From the NCBI GenBank assembly GCA_963978905.1, contig OZ022256.1, forward strand, positions 29,103,426-29,167,425: DNA of 64,000 nt. The letters are read 5' to 3'. Made by a program: the position numbers and the translations under genes. The stretch is from Trichostrongylus colubriformis (lineage: Eukaryota; Nematoda; Chromadorea; Rhabditida; Trichostrongylidae). Below, in pieces: positions 23,792 to 36,900 of this stretch (its first letter is position 1; each line of letters opens with the position of its first letter). Under the pieces are notes generated by a model that searched no databases, had not been told where the DNA came from, and was given only the letters and a program-made list of their open reading frames with translations.

Positions 23792-24930
23792 TAATGATTT
23801 AGGGTAAAAATTCATCCACTTATACATATCTACAAAGCGAAATTGATTTTGCAACATTCTGATATCAAGCTGTAAATCAAGGTGCTGTGCGTGTTAGATA
23901 TGAGGGTTTTTTTGAAAGCTAGTTTATTCACGTGGACTTCAGAAAGGTATTCTTCAATGTCTTTTCAGCCTAATCATGTTGCTAATCAATCACTCGTATT
24001 AGTGGAGTAAGAACACGGAAGCTTGTTTTATAAAATTTATGAGCTCTGGCTAATTTGTATTCCATGTATGATAGGATGAGATCCGCCAGTAATGAGCTGA
24101 AGTTACCACCTTGCGGAACCTCCATTCTCTGTTTGCACAAATACATTTCTAGAAAAGCAGAAACCGTATATTTGCCTTTTGCGCCTCTCCTCTCCCAACC
24201 GGAATTAAGATAGGTCACTGGAAAGTGATTTTCGGAAAAGTATCCTTTGGAAAGAACTCATGAGAACAGTTAATGAGGAGTGAGTGAATTAAAGCTCTCC
24301 CGAGAAGGTTACTTCTTCGCCTCGATAGCATGCGCGCTGACTTCTACACAGTGCGTCAAGTTTGCACTAAAGCCTCACAACAACAATGAGAGATCGTTTA
24401 TCACTGGCGATAGCTTATCAGCCTCTGGTCATTGATTTCACATACTTGTAAAACTAAAAACGAGTCTTATGTATTGTTGTTGTGCACTCCTAAGATTCAT
24501 TTATCACAGAGCTGTGCCCTGAAATCATCTGTGGAATATCACAGTACTTTCTGAAGTCCTGATCGTTGAATCGCTCCTTGGAAAGTGCAGATAATCTGCT
24601 GTATCGTTGTAGTTTTGCGATTCGTTGTCGTGTTCTTTCGGATCTCGTTGGCTCTCAAAGGTGTAAGATCCCTCCCCGAGGGGCGTGCCCATAGAGCGCG
24701 ATTTTGACTTCCGCAGCATCGATTCTGGACTTTACCGACGGCATGCTGCTGGCGGTTCTCAGTTCCTCCTAATCAAACCCATCCATCAGTTGTTCTGAAC
24801 TTGCTCTTATACGAAACCTCTGGTGGCGGAGCAGCCGTTCCTCAGCGACCTGTGGCTTCTCCTTTTACTATTCTCTATGTAATCTGCTATTTATTTCTCA
24901 ACGCTGTGTGCTGCTACTTCGGGGCTTATC

Positions 24931-27900
24931 ATGTGGAATGAACATGCCACGTTCTCCAAGCATATTTTTCTGTTCTTTTGCCTGTTACAAGTTATTAGAG
25001 GTAATTGACATCACTCAGAAGTTTTCCAGAACAGAGAGTTGCGAGGAGAATTCAGATTTTTGCCACAGGTTGTTATTTCATAGAGTACCGCCTTCCCCTT
25101 GCTCAGAGCCAAAATAACAAAGACTGTTCAAGTGCTAGATAGGAAACTAATAGCTTCATGTCGTTAGGTCAGTCCATTCCAGCCACCCTCGCGATATATA
25201 TCGCCAGTATATCTATCTAGGTGCCTCGGATCTGACGCGATTTGTTTGGAATTCGCAATGATGTTTGAGAAGTGGTCCTAAAATATCTTCGATGGCTCTG
25301 ACATAGTCGGCAGGGCCGAGACGCCAATCGGGTAAAGCGAGTCACCATCCTTCATGTCAGGGGTTATGAATGGTCAAAGTAGGATACCACTACATGCAAC
25401 AAATTGGTCAAATATCCACCCGTTAAGTTTTCACTCAATCCATGTTCGGTGTCCCTCAAAGCCACCCGACTATAGTGCTACGCGGTGGCACCTTATGTCA
25501 TTTAGGATGATCCATGATTATGCAACAAATATTACGCTGTTTCCTATTTAATGATATATTACTACAATATCTTGCGAATATAACTACTCATTTACATGGC
25601 TGACCGTGAGTATGACCCAACAAAAGAGCTACTACATGGCTGAGCAAAGCCGGAATTTTTCCAATAAACACCACTCATCGGCGGAAGATGAACTCTTCCT
25701 CATTCACTCCGCAGGAAAGCTCCCAATTGAAAAACGGTACCACAGTGTGCTATGCGTACAAACGTACCTGGAGAGTTTGAGCTTAGTAATCACAGCGAAA
25801 GGCATGCTAGTCGAGTAAGTGTTGTTGATTGGGTCAAATGAAGGCACAAGTTAGCCTAGCATAAAAGTGCACGAATTCTCATTCATTTACCTGAGAATCG
25901 TTTGCATTTTTATGGATAACTCTGTCCTTCGGGCGTTACAAAAGTAAACCTTCGGGCTTTACAAGAGCAATCCACAAGAGCAAGCTGTGGAGCCTTCGAG
26001 TGCATATGAAGCCTCTGCAAGGGTCACGGAGTATTATAAGACTTACAAATGCATCTGTCACCCTTGCAAAGGCTTCATATGCATTCGAAGGCTCCACAGT
26101 TTGCTCTTGTGGCGCTTGGCCACTCAATCTTATCCCTGACCTGTTTACTGGGTTTACATGCGGGAACTCTTCTAGGACAAAAGTTTTTTGCAACACGTTT
26201 CCGGCAGTAACATCTATTCTTGGCGATAGGGAAAAGGGCATGCATGAAGCAGATTTGAGAAATCTATTGGAAGCATCTCATTGCTTGAGACGGCATCCTA
26301 TCCCCGTCCGACCCGTGACATATCGAGTGGAGATTGAGTAGTTGTGGTTATGGGCTGCTCGCGACTCATGGTGCCCATCGTTTATGCAAGCGGTTTCCCC
26401 ATAGTTTTATTCCTTCTGAGCTAGAAAGCTGTACATATAAATGATTTCATAAACAACCGGCTGTCACTCTTAGATAGCGTGTGAAAGAAAGGCAAGAGCT
26501 GAACATTTTTTTATATAGAGCCCGATAATCCTTTGATTTGTGAGTCACCCGGTAGCCAGATTAGAACAGTCTCCTTGCACTTCCTTCTACAAGTCAAAGA
26601 ATCTGTTGATGTGTTGTTAAGGTTTCTGATCTGGAGTTTGACTGCCAGTTGCTAGTTTTATTGCTACCTTTCTTGACGTCACGTCCTCGTTAGGGGTTTC
26701 TAACAATCATGTTGACGTTTCTTTCTGTGAATGAGATGCACTGTGCATCTCTCGCATCGGTGTCATTCTGCGCCCTGCAGGTGCAGGGCGCAGGTGCGTG
26801 GTAAGCCTTTGAGAAGATCCCATCGGAATTCGACTAGAGGTTTGAGCCGTCCCCTAAGCTCTTGACGTCACGTCCCTATAAACCTCCATCGTGATATACC
26901 TTCATTGCATATAACTGCTTCTCCACCCACTCTTGTCTCACTGAGGTACCGTAGGGAGAAGAGACTTTTTCTTAGATGGGAAGTCTATATTCGAAGTGGA
27001 ATTGCATAGTTATTCGCACCCTTCTGCAAAAACTTGCCTCCGCAATGAGATTGAGTGCAAGAGAGATAGATGACCAACTCCGCTACCTACTGCCCAGCTG
27101 GTGCTGGGTGAGGAGGGGGTTGTGGGAGAAGGAGGGGGGAGGGTGTTGCGAAAATTTCTATTACATTTCGTTTTCTACCATGCATTAGGAGGCAGTGATT
27201 TTCAGCACGTAATGGCAATTTCATTGCATGTCCGCACGACACCGTCAACCAGCTGCTGTGAGAGCAGTCAGTGCCTACCACCTCTACTAGCCTGATTACC
27301 CTTTTAACCATGGTGGCTGTCGGCATTCCAAGAGTCATCGACTGAGAACTTTAGTGGCTGAGAGGACATAATTATATGAAGACCAGGAAGCCCACATTAG
27401 ATGGGCAGGAGACAGTTGGAAGTTGATTAATTTCCGGTGCTTCTCAGGCAATATTGAGGGTTATTAACGATAATGGCCCTTTTTTCAACCAAACTGCTTA
27501 CATATCTTCAGGGTTCGTTGTGAAGAAGCAAAGACCTAAGGAGGTAGTCGATGCTGATGCGCAGCGTTATCGATGGACTGCTGATGGCAACGAGCTCGTT
27601 GCAAGTCATTTCGATCCACATGGAAGGTGAGACGGTAGCAGCATGTATGATCTTACCTCGCCCACTCATTCACGTAAGCTGCAGACTGGCGTCATGGATT
27701 CATGCGAACGCTCGTCCCTATCTCCCGATCCGCCACCCGCGAAAAACGCTGGACGTGCACGTCAGCGCTGGTTTATATCAAATAGTAGACTTGGTAAGGT
27801 ACTTTCTACTTGCCTCCGCATTCTTATGCTTCAAATGTCATCAAGCTGTCCTCTGAAATGACCTAACGTAAATCCCCATCTAGGCATGAAATGTTTTTCG

Positions 27901-30900
27901 ACATACTTTTGTGCTCTATTCAGTAAAAAATCTCTGAGGCGTTCTCGGGGCCGTTGCATACTTCAGCGGTGTCTTCGATCGTTTTAGTGGGTCGGAGTCC
28001 GTTGGACACGTTCTCCAAGCATATAAGCGAACGAGTTATGAGCTTTTGAAATATAGCGTGTGGAAAAGACGTCCTTTCCGTCCGACAGAGGGCTGAACTT
28101 GACGCTCTGTGACAGTTGTTTTAAAACGGGTTGTAATCAAATAGGCTCCGGTTGTCCACTAACAAAGCTCTCGCTCCATGTGCTACGTCAATGTCCCCGG
28201 GGGACGATTGCCAAGTCAACCAACTGGGGCGGGTCTATATTCATTCGCCCTCTATCCCACGCTTGCCCGCTCTTCACTACCTTGCGCATTCGCTTCAGCT
28301 GTTATTCAGGGACCTAGCACTAATCATGGGAACAAGCGAGTTACGACTGCTCAGCTGTGACTAGCTCATAGAGAAGATGTGAGTGCTGTACGCAGTAAAG
28401 TCAGTCGAACTCCAAAATAAGCGACCTACTTTAAGTGGAAGGGCACTCGTAGAAGATTGATTATGCTTCTTTTGTCTGCTCACTTTTGTCTGAAAGACCA
28501 GCTTAGAGGGGCAATGGAACTCAGAAAGAAATGATGTGGAGTTTCTACCTAACGACTTCATGGAATCATCATTTGTCTTCAAACCCATTTGGATCGTGTA
28601 ATAGAAGGAGGCTTGTTGAGAATTCCCTCAAGAGAATCAGTTGCCCATGCGAATTTTCCGGATTCGAGCTCCATTTCGGAAATTGAATTCAAATATGAGG
28701 CACGTATATGTATGGTCAAAGTGAGCTCAAAAAAATGTTCGCGATTCGCTTTCTAGAAAACCGTATTATTTTGCATTGTCAGGTTGCAGGTGATAATCAA
28801 CAGAAATTAGCGGCTCTCCTGGCCGCAATCGGGCTTACCCTCTTTCAAGGTACATACGAGCTGTTAGATAGCTACCACGCGGATTAGGAGGTTAGTAGAG
28901 CACTAGAATGCCAAACCATAGTAGGTACATAGCTGCAGTCCATCAATGAAAGCAGATCATTGTATGATCCCTAGCTGCCGTAAGCAATCGTCACCATGTA
29001 ATTAATAATATTAAATATTGTAATAGATATTTATGAAGGCGATCAGAGCGACACAACCTGCACCTGTTGTGTAGGACATTAAGATAGGAAGCCTAAGAAA
29101 ACGAAAATTGGAGCACAGAATGCCAGATACCGCGAAAACTGATAATAATTTGTCTGGAGGGTTTACTCTGGGTTGTGCAATAGATTAGCTTCGTGTTTTA
29201 CTCTCTGCGTTTCACAACACTCATCCCGTCTTCTGACTAAAACTGGTATGTAGTCGGTTGGGCTTTTTTAGCCCTTCAAAATGATCATTTTTCGATTAAA
29301 TCATTGTCGTTGTTGTAATTTTCAAGGCTCTATACTCAGGAAGCGAAAGTCCACCTTTTAGGCATTAGCTCGTCTTCACCATTAGTTTTACAAAACGGTT
29401 CTTACTAATCGACCAAAAACCCCAGCTCATAACAATTGTTGATTGGCGATGGAATATTTCCCTCGCCTGATTCGTCATGGAGCGGGAATCAATTTTTTAC
29501 CTCGATGTGTCAAAATCGAAGATTTTTGCTTTCTAAGTACACCATTTCTAAATCTCAACAATATCCACCAATGAAACGATTCGAAAATATTTCGTTACGC
29601 AGAAATGAAAGGAAATGCATATACAGTAGCGCTCAAAAGTCTTCGGCCAAATGGTTTTCAATTGTAACTTTTTTTTCCACTGGACCGATTTGAGAGGAAT
29701 TTCAGTATGTTGTACTTAGAAACACTGCATACTATTTTGGCGCTGACCGGTGTGAAGTACGCGGTTATATCCAATTTTGGAAGAATGGAGTGCCATCCCT
29801 CGTACGGTTATCGAGAGGCTTATAGACTATATGCTGTCCCGCTGCGGCGATGTCATCGAAATTCGTGATTTTCTGCGAAATATTGATGTTTTCTGAGGCT
29901 TGCTAGCTTTGTTATTTTTTGAAGATACCGTTTTTCTTGACCAAGCCTTTTCCTTGTTCTCCGGTGGTTTTGTAATAAGCTCTTTTCTGTCATTACATGG
30001 AAAGAGTCAAGCGGCACTCGAATGGAAGGAAATGTTGACAATAGAAATTTTGTCAAATTTGGTTTAATAGGAAAAAAGTAATGACAGAAAAAGTGTTTGG
30101 CCGAAGACTTTTGAGCGCTACTGTATGTACAGTCCATTTCCAAACGGCTGCCAGGGCGTGGCCTACCGACTTGGGTGAGTGGCGAGAGTGAGAGTGTGTG
30201 GAGACAATGATAAAAAATGAAAAGGTAGAAGCCATACCCGTGATGCATATTCAAAGTAAGATAGCAGTATTTCAAGACCAGATGTCCATCGTTCAGACTT
30301 TCGTGGCCATGTTAACCACACTGTGAATTACATACCAACGTGTGGATCCAAGAAAACGAAGCTGCTATGCGGCGTATGCGTATATTGTCATGATATTCAT
30401 CATGGGCCATTTCATCATGTGGTGCCGTGAGCTCCCTCATATTTTTGCGATGACCGTGGAAACCAGCTTTCGCTTTTCACAAAGCGTAGCCTTAGCTGTT
30501 ATGGTGAGAATGAGGAGAGCAAAGTTCAATTTTCTTAGACCTGATTATTTATTTATTTATTTATTCACACTGCACTCATACTCTCGCTACAGCAAACAAC
30601 AGCTCCCATGCTCGTGAAATTCGAATTAGGGAGCCGTTATTTTCTACATGCTTATTTATTGTGTACGTCTAAACGCGCTAGAGTTCCCTTGGAAATTTCT
30701 CAGTTACAACACAAGGAACAAACCAAAAAAAACTAAGAACGAATACATTCGAGCAACACTTCTGTACACAACCGCAGTATTGCTAAAGTCGCAATCACTG
30801 CATTTAAAGCTATTTTTTCCTTGAGATGATCGAATGTTAAGCAACATCAAGAGACTACAAATATTCATTCAAAAAATTAGAGAAGGTGCTTAGCACCTTT

Positions 30901-33900
30901 CTTAAGCCTGTATTGTTTTGGCAGTCAAATAATTTACGTTGCAATTCACAAATTGCACTGCTCTTGTTTCGGAGTGATACATTCTTGGGAACTGATTTCA
31001 CTGAATGCAATCCAGCTTTACAAATACGGAATGGGCTCACCGCGTTTCTTGAGTAAATGGAAAAAGTGCAAGGGCATTCAATCGGCTGAAATTAGCACCG
31101 CTTGCCTCGAGGTTCTCTCGTCTGTCATAGAATTCATTGAAGAATATGGACATTTAATCGAAATCCCTTTGAGTATAGTTTAGAGTTCGCTATTCGCGCC
31201 ACTAAGACGGAGAGAATGAGATACATATAGATCAAGCGATTCAGGCGATCAGGCAGAAAGGATAAGATACGTATGGAGTGGGTGAATGATACGCCTGAGT
31301 CGCGCGATCGCATGGATTGCGAACTCTGAATGATGCCTTACTTCACAAGTTGCTTAAGTATGCCTCAATTTCCAGTTTTCATCATACTCAGTAGAAAACT
31401 CGATACCGGCGAAAGTTACTGTAAGGAGCATCACTAGTTCACATAGTGGAGTACAATGCTTGTTATCGCGTATTACAAATAAGTACAAAAAGTGCTGTCA
31501 TGCTTCTCTTAACGTGAGAATCCTTCAACTCCGATGCTTATTACTAGTGTGGCCTTCACTTTTATTTTATTTATTTTTGACTTTTATTTTATTTTATTTA
31601 TTTTATTTTTTTCGATTTTCAAATCCACCTTTACAGGTGAGGAGCAGCTGTAAATTGGGTGTACGTAATGAGTAATGTAGGGAGAGGTTGAAAGACCGAG
31701 TGCGCAAGCTGTGGTAACCTTTTCCAAAACTCGCAGATGTTTACGTTTGGGATGTAATGAGAACTTGCGAAAGGAGTTACGATTTCGATTTCTGTTAGAC
31801 TACTTTTTTTTCAAAAGCCCATTCCAGGCTTCATCAATTACACTCATTATAAGATATCAAATCATTAAATGAGTCATTGAATAATAGAAATGTGATCGCT
31901 TCAGGACCTAAGTTCACGAACCAGCTCTTTGCCACACATCCTTGGATACGCTGAAAAGAAGCATCTGATACAATAATGTTTCAGAGAGGTGCATCACGAC
32001 TGCGCCCATGATAGACACACATCACAGATTCGTGTAGCACCAGTACCGACACAGTTTTTTTCTATTGCCCTACCTGACCTCTGATAATTTTTTGCCATGA
32101 CTCTTGTGTTAACTACCTGCGAGCTGGAATCAGAATGAGGCAGTTGTTGACCTGGGTTCATTTGAGATGACGATTTTTCCCGCTCACCTCTGTATTACTA
32201 ACATCGGTTAGAGGCAGGCTAGGATCGGATGATGATGTTGTTGTTGTTACAGAGATGGGAATCAGGGAAACGTTACTCAGCATTAGCACTCAGATCTCAT
32301 AAATGTTCTGTTTTGAGATCGCAAACGCATTTTCTAAATATATTAGGATGTCATTCAATCGGATATTCACTGCCTAACTAACATGGCAACCGCCTTGCTG
32401 TCAGCGGTGCATGTCAGCAGATTTCTGAAAAACCAGTGATGCAGTGACATTGCCGAGGGTTGTCTTGAAGCATCGAGGGTCCATAAAAAGGATGAGGAGA
32501 TAGCGCGTAGAATAAAGACCACATTTGTACGGTTTTTCGAGTAAACTCATTTTCAAACAATTATGCACTTCACAGTCAAAATTTATTCGCACCCGAATCT
32601 CCCAAAACGAGGAAGTAAGGAATTCCAGGAAGGGTGGAACTGGTGTCGAGGGAACGCGCCTTAATAAGGCTTCCATACCGCCAGCTTACTTCCCAGGTCT
32701 TGTTGTGCGGTATAAACATCTACAATAGCGCTCATTGCGATGATGAAAACCAATTACGACCCCCCCCCCCTCCCCGGATGTTGCTCAATCTACACTGTAA
32801 ATAGTGCGGGATGAATGAAAATGCAGCTATTCCCTGACAGCTTTCACAGCTATTCTTACTCTGTTTCACTCATTAGTCAATTATAACTATGGCCATTGAT
32901 GATTTTTCTCACTCTTTCGTATTCCTGCGCCAGGCTCCGAAAGTGAAACGACCGTGGCTGAGGTATACCTTCCCTTACACACTACTCATTAGCCCTTTCA
33001 AGTTCAATTGAATCAAGTCTGGTGAGCGGTTACCAAGGTTACCTCAGTACACAATTACTTTCGACAATAATGTAATTGCAAAAGTGATTAATCGATCGCA
33101 TTTGTAGAAACTGCGATAAAAATGCTGTGCAAATAGGGGTAATTCCTATTTGACACTCACCAAGTTTCAGGGACTTATTTAAAAACCCTCACCAAGTTTT
33201 ATTCTAGTGCGAGCTTTCAAGAATTTTTTTGCAGTATCTCCAAGGATGCCGTGTCGTATCAAAAGATGATTGTTTAGCAAGACGCTCTTGCTCCAAAAAC
33301 TTACCCTCCTTAGGTCTCCAAACCCCTTCCCACCAAGCGCTACTTTTAATCGAACTCGTTGCCGCTTATATTTAATTGCTTTTTCTCGTTTGAGGTGTCA
33401 TTCAGCATCACTACTATTGAGCCCAAACTTGTCTTCTCTCAACGGCTGTCACTATTACGGCCAACTATTTGGGAAATTCGTTTGATGGGGTAAAGTGGCA
33501 GCACAACCTTCATACCATTAGGAGGCTTCTACACTTCCAGACTCTAGAGACCAATGATATGCTGAAGAAGAACGAACGTAGGGCTCATAGAAGTCTTTGC
33601 AATTTACCATGTGAATAAATTAAGTGCTTTTTTCTGGAAATCCTGCTCCATGGAACATTAGTTCCATGTTTGTTTTGCATTCAGAGTTATCAGGGTCAAC
33701 ACGTCTGACTAATTAAATTAATCAATGGTTTTGCTGTCTCTACGTTGAAAAAAAAACAATTAATCAAACACTTTCGCAACCGCTATTCTGTTCGAACGCG
33801 TGGCTAATTGTGTAGAGCCGACTCGAGCTTCCGAAACGGTGATTGAAGAAGTTAGTGTATACTTATACTACGAATGACCTACATATGGTGTTAGCTATTG

Positions 33901-36900
33901 GCTGGGGGATTCTATGCTAGAGTGGAAACGCATGGGAAACTTCCATTCTCTATGTGAAATCGTTAATTTGGTTGGAGGCGAAAAGCTTTCAGCGGCAAAC
34001 GTCCACCGAACAGTAATGACCCTTTAGGGCCAGGCCAGGAGAGCTCCATTTGAAGGAGTGCGTCAGGAGCCACAGGTCGCGTAACCGCCATCTCCCAGGG
34101 AAAGTAAACCTAAGCGTTTATTTACGAGGCTCTAAAACGAAGAAAGGAAGAAACGCGATTAAATCTGTACAAACCCTTGCATCGCAGGACCATTCAGGGT
34201 TTCATTTAAGGCAATGTCCCAGGCGTTGCCCATTTAGGCGTTGCGATGGAACTGTGCATGTAGGGCACTGGTTCTTACGCAAATACGGTAAGTGCGGCAA
34301 ACAAGGGTTGCGCAAAAATCTAAATAATTAGGGAGACGTTAATTGCCAATGTGTGCTGCCATTAGGAGGGGAAGTTGGAGAGATTTTCCAATGAGGCTTT
34401 TGTTTCGACAGCAAATAAATTAGAATTTTCATAGTGCTCTGCAATTCGTCAGCGAACACGCGCCAACCTTATCGTTGGGTATCCCATGGGCTCTTATTTA
34501 TGTGGCCTCACTGGTATGTAATTAAGTGCGTTGTGTTTACGCTGAATGAGACCGGTCATCCTATTGCTAATGATTCCCTCAAACGGAGGTGGTAATGACA
34601 ATTGGGACGCACGCGAATGGTGCGAGGATCGATTCCTGCATCAATGCCCACTCAGAATGGTTTGTATGTACTCTGGCATCGCAAATCACTGATTGCTTGC
34701 TTGAGCTTTTTATTTTTGCCTCATTTTCTCAGTGGGCGCTTCAATGGCATGCTTTCAAGCGAATATCAGTGGGAATCGGATTTCAAAGGCGAAAAGTGGA
34801 AGGAGCGCAGAAAAAGTTCCGAAATGTTGACTGCATCGCATACTAACGGCAACGGTTCTTTACTAACGGCATACTTGACTATATAAACACCATAAACACA
34901 AGAGCAAAGACTTGTATGGATCCGCGTCACACTTACATGGCATGGCAACTCTTCATAAAAATTGTACTTGCCAGGACCAACGCAACAACTTAGCCACGGT
35001 CTCTGCCTATTTCGACGTGTGGTGGTTGGACGACTTTCTCGTATGGAACGCCACCGATTACCACGGAATCACGAAAATTTTCGTGCCGATGAGGTGGATA
35101 TGGAAACCCGAATTCTACATGTATCATAGGTAACTCCACTTTATCGCTTCCCAAAGTTGACCGGAGATATAAGAATTTGTATATAGTGTGTATGGACGCG
35201 TGCCAGAATACGCTCCAGATGCTCCGGCAGAGATTCGCTCGGATGGACGAGTTCGCGTGTTCGTCTCGATTTCGTCGAAAAGCTTTTGCCCTATAAACTT
35301 CAAACGGTTCCCTTTCGACTTGCAGACGTGTTCATTTTCGGTTCGTTCTCTATCTTTATGAACCCAAGCTATATTTGTACAACATATAATACATAATTAA
35401 ATAGCTAACAACATGAAGGTGAGCAAAGCAAGGAAGGTTCGGGTACATCGTGCAGCAGAGGGTTCAAGGGAGAAGTGCTGGGTTACGTTGAAGCAGTGCA
35501 CATCTGACGGATATTCGTCGCCATCGACCACTACACTTGTTGAGTAGCACAAGATCGGGCTACACTTTGTATAGTGCTTCTCACGCTCACAAAAAGTAGC
35601 GTTAGCGTTTTGCGTACAAATCGCCTGCGTCAAATTGATAGTATAGCTGTTCATAGCACTATCCAGGATCCGCGTGGACCTTTCCTTATTTTCACAGAAA
35701 GGTCCCAGGTGCAAGTGGACTACACGATTTGCGTAGGCGTCACCTCGACTAAGTGTGACCAGTGGAACAGGGAGAGAAGCGCTGCCATTTCGTGTACGAT
35801 TTTCTGTGTGGAAATTGGCATCGATGAGAGGATTAGAGCGTTTTGATGTGTTCATGGGCGTCGTTTCGATGAGAAAATGCTCCCTCTGAGTGAAATGGAA
35901 TGGCTTGACCTTTGTGTACTGGTACTGAGCCGCGTAGACAGTGTCTGGTGCGAGAGGAAGATGAAATGTGCCATTTGAAGACGTCGTACTAGAACAACAT
36001 CGAGTGTTAGGGACCGCAATGTTTGCAGAATACTGATCGCTCACCTGAACGATTTCATTCTGGGTTTTGTGTCATTTTTCGCCAAATCTATCGCAGACAG
36101 AGTGACAAAGCCTTCCTCCATGTCCTCATTGAGCTCAGTTTCAACCACGAGTTCAGAGCCTAACGGATGCTTTTTGACCTAAACGACGTGGATTGCTTAG
36201 TGTCTTCAAACCACCGAGGCCTTATCATGGCTGATCGCCAGTGATCGCAAGCTAAAACGCACCATTCCAATTCCTTCATTTTGTTATAGCCAGTATTGCT
36301 TACTGAGTTCAGAATGAAGGAATCGTACACGGAAATTTAAGTTTCTCTGTTCCCCATATACATATAAAAGAGCCAAAAAAAGTAAATTCCTTCACGGCTC
36401 ACATCGTCCAAGAATACAAAACAGAGGGATACGAAAGAGATAAAAGTATCGGGGCAAAATATTCCCGAAATCTTCCTCCAAAAGCAGGAGCAGTTTGCTC
36501 AAAACAGTAGAGCCAGGTTCCGTTGTGGGTCTTTTGTGGGGAGTTTCCTAAGGATTTGCCCTTTGGATCATGGAGGGTGTATATCGTTAGGACAGAAACG
36601 TCGCGTGGCCGTGTTCGGCACGCGATGGGATGGTGCGAGCTATGCGCGCCGTATTAGTTGAGTCCTGGAGCGATTACGCATAGGATGAGGCGTAGAGCAC
36701 TGTCATCGCTTCAAGACCCATCCAATACGGCGCGCATAGCTCGCACCATCCCGTCGCGTGCCGAACACAGCCACGCGACGTTTCTGTCCGAACGATATAT
36801 ACCCGGATCATGGAGTCATCGAGTCCCTGCTGCTTGGACAAGGCTGCTATGATCTGAAGTGTCATTTTTCATGCTCCCAATCCGCCTCCGGAAGGGTTCC

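Noticed and set aside
26709..26791. Alternative first exon for the channel (ATG, MLTFLSVNEMHC..., donor in phase 1)
   Set aside because: Phase fits, but the peptide is a poor signal sequence and no acceptor or leader context precedes it. The exon at 24931-25000 gives a textbook signal peptide in the same phase.
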